From Metellina segmentata (lineage: Eukaryota; Arthropoda; Arachnida; Araneae; Tetragnathidae), in assembly GCA_947359465.1 (NCBI GenBank), contig OX375878.1, forward strand, positions 80,021,627 to 80,085,626: a DNA stretch of 64,000 bases, in the 5' to 3' direction. The position numbers and the translations under genes were made by a program. A model generated the notes under the pieces. That model was not told where the DNA came from. It did no database searches and saw nothing but the letters and a program-made list of their open reading frames with translations. Below, in pieces: positions 34,819 through 45,037 of this stretch (its first letter is position 1; the number at the start of each line of letters is the position of its first letter).

Positions 34819-35615
34819 TGGGTGAGTAACACACCGGTAACTCTAGGTTCGAATATAAGAATTTATTCACATCAAACATTAATCTTTACAGTTCAGCTGG
34901 AGACAAAAATACGAGCGTCAATTCCATCGTAATCTATATATATAATTCTCTTACGTGGCACGCAAAAAAGACGTTATTTGTAATCGCGTTTTGGCAATAC
35001 TGTACGATTGTTTGTTTATCGCGAAGTCTCGCGCATCGATTGAATTTATAGCGTTATCGGATGAAATTTTATTGAAAAAAAAGGAAATTTTAATGAGCTG
35101 TTGCAGTTAGTTTATAATAGAAATCAAAGAAAGCGGAGGATCTTTTCAGGACCATTTAAAAAACGGTCCTTTTCAGGACCAACAATTATAGTTCAACAAG
35201 ACGCTTGCACTACAACTTTCGGCAACAAACTCAATGAAAAAGTGTGGGTCGTTTGAGTGCTGGGAAAATGTATACACAAACAACATGCTGGGTATTCAAT
35301 TTCCAAAGCAACGCTCACATTTCGAGTCAAAATTTGCACAAAGTTTTCATTTGAATCCTGATTTTAGAGATACTGTATATATTTTTTCTGCAATGCAGCA
35401 AATTTAGATTTGAAAAACATTTTTTTTGGTAACATATTTTGTAAACAATCCCTTCTGCTAGGACACATGTCTTCATTGAGGCGAGCGAAGCGAGCATAGG
35501 TTAGCGCAGCGAACCAATGAGGATTGCTTCGCAATCCTGCAGGGGTTTGCGAGCGTTAGCGAGCAGGGGGCAGGCCCCCTAGTACATATATATATACTGC
35601 ACATTAAAGTTCTAA
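34819..35615 (-). repeat. BEL/Pao LTR (5') interrupted by a Helitron
   Basis: LTR sequence occupies 34819-34932 and 35583-35615. Between them lies the whole 650-bp Helitron, with no bases duplicated or lost beyond ordinary divergence from the other LTR. Confidence 0.85.
34933..35582 (+). mobile_element. Non-autonomous Helitron, 650 bp, copy 2
   Basis: It begins TCTATATATATAATTCTCTT and ends with the hairpin GGGGGCAGGCCCCCTAG. It lies between A (34932) and T (35583). It aligns end to end with 15807-16455 read in reverse. The CTAG side contains GAGGATTGCTTCGCAATCCT, a further palindrome. No Rep/helicase ORF is present. Confidence 0.95.
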
Positions 35616-35743
35616 GTGATTACTAGGGCAACGTTTTGCAGTAAATGAAACTTTTTTTTTTTACACGTTCTACGCTTTATGTAAAGTACTAAAAACGAAA
35701 TTCCTCCTACATGGGGTGTATTGTAAGTGAGTTTATAACTGCA

Positions 35744-35798
35744 ACATAAATGCAACTTTCTACATAAATGCAACTTTTTGAATAATTGCAACTTTCTA
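35744..35798 (+). repeat. 18-bp tandem repeat, 3 units
   Basis: ACATAAATGCAACTTTCT recurs at 35744 and 35762 and, altered, at about 35780. Confidence 0.8.
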
Positions 35799-37214
35799 CA
35801 ATTTAGCCTGGAGTCCCATCCTGGAGTTTTTTTTTGTTAATGTTTAGAAGGTGGCAAAGTGTCGTGTCTTTTTCTTTTAGTTTATGAGAAAACAAAGGTG
35901 GGAAAAAAGGTTGAATCTTGAATCTTAAAATTGCTGTCACGAAAAATTAAAAAAAGTGACATAACATTTTTCCATTTGAACATAGATATTATTTGTAGCT
36001 CTCACTAAGGAAAGCCACATCATGTGAAAATGATGTTCCGTATTTGTAACAGAATCTAACCTAACCTTGACGCGAAACTTGATTTAGTGTAAGCACCGAG
36101 TCGTTACGAAGAGGAAATGCGTGGTCCTGGTTACCATGATGAGTAGCACACAAGAGTAATGCAGAGCTCATGTTCAGACGTCTGAGGCAAATCTCCTAGG
36201 TATACAAGATCACGTCGGACTTAGTACCTCGAATAGTGTAAAGAGAGAGGATTGGGTGCTGTGGGCACGTGAAACCCCAAATTGTCTTAAATATTTTATC
36301 AAATGGCATCATAAAGGCATTTCACATATATAACATAATGGTAAACTTGATATTGATGATAGTAAGACTTCTCTAAGGCTGGAAAATAGTTTTACTGATG
36401 TAAATTCTTTTTGTAACTATTAAATGTTTTCACATTTCTATTAAATGCATCAAAGTTTATTTGTTGCATAAAGTTAATGTATGCATTCGCTATTACATTA
36501 TACACCGTAGCATTAGATATACGTAAATGTATCAAATGCGTTTGGATATTTCATCAGTGTATCGATACATAATATTTGGACCTTGAGGATAAAAGATTTT
36601 AACAACACCTTCGGTACTATTATTCCTTTGATCACTCTTGATGTACCTTAGATTCATTGGAATTAATTTGTTCGTCAAAATTACGAATAGCAACATGCAT
36701 GTATGCTGATGAAAATTAATTTAAAAAGACTTCAAATAGTATAATGTGCGATATTTCAGTTCTTTGCTCCCTGCAGATCTTTCCTTGTATTCTGTAGTCA
36801 GACTGTTTAAGAAATTCATTGAAGCGGTGAGATCTTTTTCATGTTATCAAACAATATTGTTCTGCCCCTGCCTCAAATTTTGCACAGTTAAAATTTGTAG
36901 CAAAATTGTTGAACACGAGGTATCCATTTTATGTCGTTTTCACCATTGGAGATTATTGAAAAGGACACAAACATATAATTAAATTGAAATAAGACGAAAA
37001 TAGTCTTGGTAGAAGCACACACATTATATACATCCATAGACTTCTAATATAAGTAGACTGAGCATCGCTATTGTTAAGAGCTTCGCAAAGCGTCCGCAAC
37101 ATGTTGTCAGTAGTCACGTGACTGCCCCACGAAAATTCAGCTTGGATGCTTGATTTGGCACTTTATCGCCTCTCTTGGCGACATTTTCTTTTAAAAGTTA
37201 GCGATTCGATGAGT
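35799..37214. other. No recognisable gene
   Basis: The forward ORF at 36746-36982 has no motif I recognise. The segment 36050-36260 is less AT-rich, but no coding pattern or repeat could be assigned. Confidence 0.5.
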
Positions 37215-37832
37215 ATAATACTGAGTATTTCTGGAATTTGAGTTACATTTTAAAATTTTTGGGCAATGCAAATGAATATTTACTTTTTCACTTCTGAATA
37301 TATTTGAATTCGTATCACTTTTTAATGCTTTTAGTTTTATTATAGAATTAAGTTCTAATTGGGATTAAGGTTAGCCAGTATACTTAAGATAAATAAATTT
37401 CCGTCAATAGATTAATTTCATGTTTTATATATAGTTTTTCAACTGTATTAGGTGTTGAGAAATTATCTAATTTAATTTCAGAAAATATTTCAAACTTTTG
37501 GAAAAAATTATTGAGGTCAGCACGAGTTGGAATTAATTGAAAAATAAATACCCGTATTTTGAAATAACTTACATTAATGTGCATGATATTGAATATGCAT
37601 AATACTGAATGCTCCTTGAATTTGAGTTACATTTTACTATTGTTGGGCAATGCAAATTAATATTTACTATTACACTGCTGAATGTTTTGAATTCATATTA
37701 ATTTGTAATGTTTTTAGTTATTTGAGCGTTTTTATAATTAACTGAATTTTTCATTGGGATTAAGGTTAACCAACACATTTACGAACAAAACAGTACGCTT
37801 GAGATAAATAAATTGCAGTCAATAGATTGCTC
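37215..37832 (+). repeat. Direct duplication, period about 384 bp
   Basis: GAATTTGAGTTACATTTTA, GGGCAATGCAAAT, GGGATTAAGGTTA and GTCAATAGATT occur in the same order at 37233-37412 and 37617-37830. The copies are diverged by substitutions and small indels. Confidence 0.8.
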
Positions 37833-39037
37833 TCAGGTCAGGAGTTGAGATTAAAATTTGGTATAAGCATGAATAAATATTTTACTGATGCATAAAATAA
37901 AAATACTGAAAACAGATTAAAAGATTCCCTATTCATATGACGTTTGGGTAACCATTAAAGCTTTCATTGATATTATGGATTCTTAATTGCTTACGTTTCC
38001 ATAAGCACAAATTTATTCAATGCGTTTCGCATAAAAATATTAACTAAAAAAGTTATACATATAGTCTTTAAGATTGAATGAAACTATTTTAAACCATACC
38101 CTTGATGTTAGCTATTTTGCAATTTTAGATTTCTGGTTCAAAAACTAATTAAGTTGCAAGACAATTTTTATTCTTTTAAGCATGTACAAAAGTTTGGTAA
38201 AGATTTTTATATAGAATTTTTATTACTTTGTGTGTGAAATCAATATTTTATAAATACAAAAGTTAAATAAGAAAGAGTAAACGAATGAAATTTATTGACA
38301 CATTCATCACATTTTAAATGAATTAAAAGACAGAAACAAAATTCTTCGATTAATTAATTTAAACGATTTTCTTCTTTCGTTATCTTGGGAAAACTAATAA
38401 ATGGAACAAAATAAAAATTTTAAATACATAAGAACTGAATAAATGAATTTTCAGCAGGTGCACATTTTTACAAGTTCTTATTACAAGTAAATATAAATTG
38501 TTTTACTTATAGTTCTAAAACAATCATAAATACAAATTCACAATTATAATACGGCTTAGAAAATGCTTTAATCCTATTTCTAACAAATTGAATTTATTTA
38601 ATATATAGTTAGAAGTTTCAAACGTTATATTTTATTTTAAATATTATTCTTATGTAATTACAGTTTGCACAGATACAAAACAATTTTTCTCAGCAAGAAA
38701 AATAATTTATGTGATGTACTTAAATTGATGTTACCAAATTCATAACATTTTTATCGTGATACACGAAAGAATATAGTACTCTTAGTTGCCAAAACATAAT
38801 CGCCAAGAAAGAGAACGATTTCGCACAAGTTTTTACATTTCGGTTAACTATTTTTAATATTTTAAGACAGTATAAATTTCAATTTACAATTAGAAACACA
38901 CTCCACCCGTTATTTTGTTTCAAACATTATTTTAGATACATACTGATTGCAAATGTATGAAATCTTTTCATAGAACGGGAAATGTCCGCAGGTTGTATTT
39001 ATTAATTTCTAAGTTAGAATATCCATTTTTATCATAC
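37833..39037. other. No recognisable gene
   Basis: Strongly AT-rich sequence with no ORF above chance and no assigned repeat. Confidence 0.5.
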
Positions 39038-39039
39038 TA

Positions 39040-39486
39040 CAGGGTGTCCTAAAAGTTCCTGTGCTGACGATTCGTGAATTTATTATACAAAATCAAAAGA
39101 CTTTAAAACAATTATTTTTATGCTAATGGTGAAAAGCACTTTTAACATAACGTAGGAAAAAATATGAACTTACATTTGGTTATCGTTGACTGTACGATCC
39201 CTCTTGGCGACTTTTCAAACAAAATCGCCAAATTTAAGATGGCGTTGATGAATAAGCCTCAAACAGCGAAATTCTCTGAATGTATGATAAATTCATTTTG
39301 CAATTAAAAACAAAATGACGTGGAACTTTATCATCGCACAACTTGAGTGCGAAGAAAATCAAATGATAAAAATTAAAGCGCCGATAAAAATATAAACAGA
39401 CGATAAAATTCAATAGTTAAAAAAATACACGGGCAATAATTTTTTTTTTTTTAAAGTTGAAGCACGGGAAGTTTTAGGTCAACCTG
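39040..39486. mobile_element. TA-flanked MITE, 447 bp
   Basis: The left end CAGGGTGTCCTAAAAGTTCC and the reversed right end CAGGTTGACCTAAAACTTCC are inverted repeats of about 27 bases. TA flanks both sides (39038-39039 and 39487-39488), which suggests mobilisation by a Tc1/mariner-type transposase. There is no ORF. TTGGCGACTTTTCAAACAAA inside resembles words at 18648 and 37170. Confidence 0.8.
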
Positions 39487-39794
39487 TAGAAAGTATTGGA
39501 AAATACAAATGTGAAATAAATGTTTTTCGCTCACCTGTGAAATGTAATGTTTCCACCTTTAATAATTTGGAGTTACATTCATATATGCATAACTGTAGAT
39601 CCATTTTAACTTGAGCTATTTGAGCCATTTTAATTTGCTACTTGCTAAGGAAGAAGGAATGCGCAAACAATATGCGCGAAGAGAGAAGGAGTCACGTGAC
39701 TGCTGATTTTGGTCATATGATCATGCGGACATAAAAAGGTTGCCATAGCTCACTCTACTATTATATCTCCTCTATGTATACATCTCGTTCACTC

Positions 39795-39918
39795 AGGTGT
39801 GACCTCGTCATCGAACCGTGGTTCCAAATTACAAGGCGTTGTCTTTGATTCTTTCCCTTAGGGATTGATCCCAGACCGTAGCCAATAGCCCTTTGCGTTG
39901 CCCTTGTGCGACGTTAAT
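39795..39918 (+). mobile_element. SINE, 3' part
   Basis: Reads GGTGTGACCTCGTCATCGAA through GGGATTGATCCCAGACCG to TGCGTTGCCCTTGTGCGACG. It faces the next SINE tail to tail. Confidence 0.8.
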
Positions 39919-39954
39919 TAACTACTTACTATAATAATATTGGTATTTTCAATT

Positions 39955-40245
39955 AACACATCGCACTGGAGCAACACAACGGTCTGGGATCAATACCCCA
40001 AGGGGAAGAATCGAGGACTAAAAAACGTAATTTTGAACCACAATCAGGTGACGATGCAACACCTAAGCTGGCACCTCACTCTAAAAACTTCCACACCACA
40101 CCAACGTAATGACATTTGAGATCCAGGACAGATTTACTCGCACCAGTCTCCTTTGTAATCGATGGTCTTTGGTTGGATTCGAACTCGCAACCCTCCGGTT
40201 ACAAGTATGTTGCTCTTCCAAACGAGCTACCACGGCCCCCACTGT
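39955..40245 (-). mobile_element. tRNA-derived SINE, full-length reference copy
   Basis: In reverse it starts GGGGGCCGTGGTAGCTCGTT, with a box-A-like GTAGCTCGTTTGGAAGAGC, then the box-B-like GGGTTGCGAGTTCGAATCC at about 40179-40197. The body includes CAAATGTCATTACGTTGGTG and GGAAGTTTTTAGAGTGAGGT, and the tail ends GTTGTGTTGCTCCAGTGCG. About 290 bp. It has no long A-tail and no coding capacity. This is the best copy for defining the family. Confidence 0.9.
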
Positions 40246-40808
40246 AAGAAAATTATGACAAATTAGTATGATAACAACTAATTTTTTAAACCACTGATTT
40301 TACTTTAAAAGGATACATAAATAAGTAATAAAAGGACGAGTAAAATATTCATTATACAAACAAGAACTCCATTTTTATTTGGAAAGATTAAAATTAACAC
40401 CAGTAAAAGTAAACGGAATGCTATTATATACTTTTCGATAATTTTATTTAATTTAAAAGTCGGGGGAAATCCATGTATTTCAATATAGATGCTATATTAA
40501 TAAAATGCATTTGAATAAGATGTGAAAGGTAATGCAAGTACCGGTACTTTGCATCCATAGATATATGCAATTAATTTAATACAGATGCTATGAGTGGGTC
40601 TTTTAGTATCTATTTATTTTAAAACTTACATTTCTATATAATTTATAGTGTTTGAGAGTAAAATCTGATTTAGTCATACGAAACTGTTATGTAACCTCTT
40701 CACTACCAACCATATAAAAATTGTTTAAAAATCGTTTTTTTTTCTGATAAATATTATGAAATGCTTCAAAGTTTTCAAGAAAATTCCTATTTTAAATAGA
40801 GGCATCAT
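40246..40808. other. No recognisable gene
   Basis: AT-rich spacer before the 112-bp tandem array. Confidence 0.5.
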
Positions 40809-41110
40809 CTCCGTTATGCTGAAAGCATAATTTTCAAATCATAAGATATTTATTGAATCAGAAAAACTATATCATCACATATTTTAACTACTTACGAGGT
40901 AACGTATGTGTACCTCGGGTCTCCATTATGCTGAAAGCATAATTTTCAGATGATAAGATATTTATGGAATCAGAAAAACTATAGCATCACATATTTTAAC
41001 TTCATACGAGGTAATATATGTATACCTTGGGTTTCCATTATGCTAAAATCATAATTTTCTAATGATAAGATATTTATTAAATCATAAAAACTATATCATC
41101 ACGTATTATA
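40809..41110 (+). repeat. 112-bp tandem repeat, about 2.7 units
   Basis: CTCCGTTATGCTGAAAGCAT (40809), CTCCATTATGCTGAAAGCAT (40921) and TTCCATTATGCTAAAATCAT (41033) start successive units. Each unit ends with an inverted word, GAGGTAACGTATGTGTACCTC in the first junction, which can form a 6-bp hairpin. Confidence 0.92.
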
Positions 41111-41343
41111 AAACACATAAACTAAAGGATTTAAAACCAAATTAAATTTACTTACTTTTGCGAGCACGTTGAGTTGACGCCATCTCTTCCAAATCGCTTT
41201 TGAATAATAAACATTCCACCAGAATTGCCGATTTATCCATCCATTTATTGGTATGAATCGGAAGTCTAGACGCCCACTCACGTGTACCCAAGTTCTTAAC
41301 TTCCAATTTTTTCAGAATGATTATTTTTAAGACGAAAGAGTCA

Positions 41344-41363
41344 AGGTCCACGTATGTGGACCT
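41344..41363. other. Perfect 8-bp-stem palindrome
   Basis: AGGTCCACGTATGTGGACCT has an 8-bp perfect stem and a GTAT loop. It shares the ACGTATGTG core with the hairpins of the 112-bp repeat 300-500 bp upstream. Confidence 0.85.
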
Positions 41364-42160
41364 AGGTAGCGAAGAGGATAAAAAAGAAACGAACTGTGCA
41401 TTACAAGCATTTTCAGTTTTCTGGACAAAAAACAAGCATATAGACGAAGGATTTATCCTTTTTTATTAAAGGATAAAACTATTTCTTTGAAAACATTAAA
41501 CCTTTTGCGTTATCTGCTTAAGAGTGGTAAAAAATCCTAAAAATTCACTGTTTCAAAATTCTAAAATAAACAGTTTGATAAACAAGTTTGGGACAGCGAC
41601 AATTTCACCAACAGGAATTTCAAAATTTCTATTTACAGCATAACAGACATTGTTTACTATATATTTCAAGATGTGTGTAGCCATGGTTACCTTTGAATTG
41701 AAATACTTGGAAAATAATATTTTTAGTCTCATCCAACGTATCGAGCGAAATGTTGCCTTGCAAATGGAATTTGAAGCAAGAGTAAAAATTTCTCTTCCTG
41801 TTCAATTAAAAAGTTTTGGACTTCTTTTAAATAACAAAGAAACATTTTTTCTATGCATTTTCACGACGTTTCCGAGTTTACTTGCTAATTGGGGACAAAT
41901 AAAATTCAAAGTGACAATAGTTCCTTAAGTATTGTGTTTTTCCCGGAAAGCAATTAATTACGTTTTTACACATTCAAAAAAAAAAAAAAGTTTTTTCGTT
42001 ATTTTACATTTTCGAGGTTTTAAGCTCCACTTGTAACAAAGAATATAAGCTCTAAAATTTCCCTTTCGAGAAAATACAAATGCAAGAAATTATATACTCT
42101 CATTCGAGGATCAATGGTGATTATACTAACTGTATGCTTTTTTCCGTGCTTAGTATCCAG
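41364..42160. other. No assignable gene
   Basis: The reverse ORF at 41148-41435 (95 codons) ends at a splice-donor-like GTAAGT near 41157, and the forward ORF at 41650-41928 has 92 codons. Neither shows a recognisable domain, and I cannot tell chance ORFs from decayed repeats here. Confidence 0.4.
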
Positions 42161-42672
42161 CATTAACACTCCAATTAATTTTAATGATGTATCTCGTTTA
42201 TCAAGGTCTATGTAGATTTGCTAATGACGAGATACCTCATTAAGATATTGCCGATTACTTTTATGATGACAGTCCATACTTTTAAGTTGACATTAACACT
42301 CCGAGTAATTTTAATGAGCTATCTCGTCTATCAAAGTCTATCTAATTTTGTTAATGACAAGATGCCTCATCAAGATATTTCCGATTACTTTTATGATGAC
42401 AATCCGTACTTTTAAGTTGACATTAACACTCCAAGTAATTTTAATGAGCTATCTGATTTATCAAGGTCTATCTAATTTTGCTAATGACAAGATACCTCAT
42501 CAAGATATTTCCAATTACTTTTATGATGACAATCCGTACTTTTAGTTGACATTAACACTCCAAGTAATTTTAATGAGCTATCTCATTTATCAAGGTATAT
42601 CTAATTTTGCTAATGACAAGATACCTCATCAAGATATTGCCGATTATTTTTCTGATGACGAGATCAGGATAT
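42161..42672 (+). repeat. 130-bp tandem repeat, 4 units
   Basis: CATTAACACTCC starts units at 42161, 42291, 42421 and 42550. The unit contains GAGCTATCTCGTTTATCAAG and GATACCTCATCAAGATATTG. Short ORFs in it (42218-42545) are by-products of the repeat. A lone diverged unit is at 2508. Confidence 0.95.
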
Positions 42673-42804
42673 AGTCAACTCCATTCTAATGACGAGATGT
42701 ATCGTCCATTAATGTCTAAGAAAAAATACAATTTTAAACCATAGAAAAAGGACTAAGAAAATAAAACCTGAAATGGACACACACACACACATATATGTAT
42801 ATAT

Positions 42805-43070
42805 TATGCATAATTTGGGATCATGTTGCATAGGCATTGTATTATTATTTTCCAAGTAAGAAAGACACAATGAATTTTACATCTAGAATTGAAGGTTGTT
42901 TTTAATTCCAGGTCTCCAATAAGCAACAAAAATTTAAATTGCGGGTTTGGGACCAGGTGTATATTCTGCACAAAGCAAAATATTATGTATTGAAGAAATG
43001 AGAGTTGTCTATACCTACCCAAATTATGAAATCCCAGAAATTTATTCCTCAGATCACATTCATAGCTTTA
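42805..43070. pseudogene. Rearranged fragment of the P-like element
   Basis: 42805-43013 matches the reverse of about 43595-44030, i.e. part of the adjacent P-like relic in opposite orientation, without the MITE. Directly beside it, 43025-43064 (CCCAGAAATTTATTCCTCAG) matches the THAP-coding segment at 45162-45200 in the same orientation. So two separate parts of the element are joined here by an inversion and deletion. Confidence 0.72.
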
Positions 43071-43617
43071 AAACAATGTAGCTGACATTAAATCTTAATG
43101 CTTCGTTTGAGCAGTCTCCTCTTATGTTTAAAGATGATTCAACTGTTGAAGTTAGGATTTTCTTATGATTGAGTTCGAAAATTGATTACAATTATTGAGT
43201 TTAATGACTGCATTGTATCGACTTCCAATGATGTGTCCCTTTCTTTTTCTTCAATCTCGGTTAACTCATTAACTTCAACAAGAGAGTTGAATAACTGAAC
43301 GCTTGAAAACTGGTAAATCATCACTTGCATCGTTAGTTATGGCACTAGATGAAGGATGTGGTAGTTTATTGCACAATTAATTTGTCGCAGTCTGTATTTG
43401 AAGTCGATAGGTAGAGGATGGTCGTAAAATTTTCCTAAGCCTCTTATTTGGCTGAATAGATTTTTCAAAGAATCTTGGTTAACTTTACGGGTAAAAATGT
43501 ACTTCAGCTCACCCTGTTGATTGAACTTCAGTCCAATTAAGGAAGAAATTGAGACTAACCATTCTTTTGGAAAGTTAGCATGTTCGACTTACGGACAACT
43601 CTCATTTATTCAATACA

Positions 43618-43854
43618 TGAGCCGTTATTTTTGACAGTTGTACAAGTCGATTTTTTCATACATCGAGATATTTAAGGGTTTGCGTTTGAATTAATTAAAA
43701 AATATTGGTAAATGTTACTCAATTCGGATGATGTTTTTAACACTATACACCTGTTAAATTTTATCCTGCAATAATAGCTATTAAAATTATTTAAGAAAAT
43801 AAACTCTTTTTTTTTTCAAAGTGGACTTGTACCACTTTAAAAAATAACGGCTCA
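43618..43854 (+). mobile_element. 237-bp MITE, copy B
   Basis: It runs from TGAGCCGTTATTTTTGACAG to TAACGGCTCA and aligns with 4202-4436 in reverse. It interrupts the P-like relic. The rearranged P fragment at 42990-43010 reads CAAAATATTATGTATTGAAG where this copy has the MITE, giving an empty-site comparison. Confidence 0.87.
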
Positions 43855-45037
43855 TATAATATTTTGCTTTGTGCAGAACATCCACCTGGGACTCCGATTT
43901 TAGCCCAGGTCACTTATTGGAGTCCTGGAATTAAAAACAACCATCAATTGTAGATATAAAATTAGTTTTTTTTTCTCACGCGGAAAATAATAATCTAATG
44001 CCTTTGCAACATGATCCTACAAAAGTTATGCGATCATTTTCACATTTTGCCTTTCACTGTTACTTACTTGAATATATCCCAAGATACTTTTGGGTACACT
44101 TTCAATTCGCCCGAATCGGATTCCAGTAACTTTTAAAATACGGATTTTTGAATCCTTTGTCAGGGGGTAGTTTTATTACGTTATCTAATATAATGGTATT
44201 ACATAATAACTTTAAAAGATGAAGGAAATCAGCAAAAACCCAGATTTTATTCATTGGATTTAAAAATGAATTGTTTGTTGGCGTGATCGATAATTCCTTC
44301 CAAATGCAGATGTTTGCCTACCCAAATCTCTAACACCTTAAAACAAATTTTTTATAGTTTTCTTATTAATTTAAATATTAATAATTTTGTCATTTGGTTG
44401 TCGAAGTTATAATAAATTGGCTGCTTTCAATACTTATTGATATTTCCATTTCATCGAACTAAATAGTTATAAATTTTTTAGCTTCAGTCATGCTGCACCA
44501 TTAGTCTTCATGAAGCTTTGAATTGGATCTAAAACTCCTTCAGAAAAGTCTAATCTCTTACACCATCTTTTTAAAGTTGTAATAGACGGTAGCCGAATTT
44601 GCAAATGATATAGAATATATGATTTTAGAGAAATTGCTATCAAAGCAATGGCATTGGTAAAACCTTTCTCGTTCCATTCCTTAATGCGCTTGCCGTCTAT
44701 CAAAACTTAAAGTTGCGAATCCATGAAAAACTTTTACAATGTTCTTTTTACTTCTCTTTTTAATTTGTTTTTAAAATATTGTTCTAAACTCTTAAGATTA
44801 TTTATTTTTAATAGAAATAATCTTTCCTCTTTACAAATTTGAGTGTTTGATTTTTACAGTTTCTTTTCCAATTGTTTGATGCACACAGTTCTTTAGTTTT
44901 TGATTTTCAACTTGCAATTCTTTGATTCTTTCCTGACTTACAACTTCAGTATCAAATCTTTCATAAATTTATCATCCGAAATTTCTTGATTATTTAAAAT
45001 GTTTTCAGTTTTATCGGAGATAGCTGAAGGATATTTT

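Larger units (their letters stand above)
30854..35615 (-). mobile_element. BEL/Pao retrotransposon lacking integrase
   Basis: The reverse-strand order is LTR, gag, protease, reverse transcriptase, RNase H, LTR. The LTR copies start TGGGTGAG and share TAACTCTAGGTTCGAATATA and following sequence. Next to the 5' LTR lies a primer-binding-site-like TGGCGTCCGCGACAGG (about 34797-34812, reverse). The integrase is missing. A Helitron is inserted in the 5' LTR. It is a dead copy with many stops. Confidence 0.92.

Noticed and set aside
36140..36260. Less AT-rich stretch that might be an exon or RNA gene
   Set aside because: No open frame of useful length, no promoter boxes and no second copy seen.
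40170..40245. A tRNA-like sequence with box A and box B that could be called a tRNA gene
   Set aside because: The same head with the same downstream body recurs in several copies, so it is the promoter part of a SINE; no clean acceptor stem pairs with the 3' side.
41148..41435. Reverse ORF ending at a GTAAGT splice-donor-like site, possibly a host exon
   Set aside because: There is no recognisable domain, no partner exon and no conserved acceptor; a single donor-like word is too weak.
42218..42545. Two ORFs of 65 codons with similar sequences
   Set aside because: They are the same frame through successive 130-bp tandem units and have no independent support.
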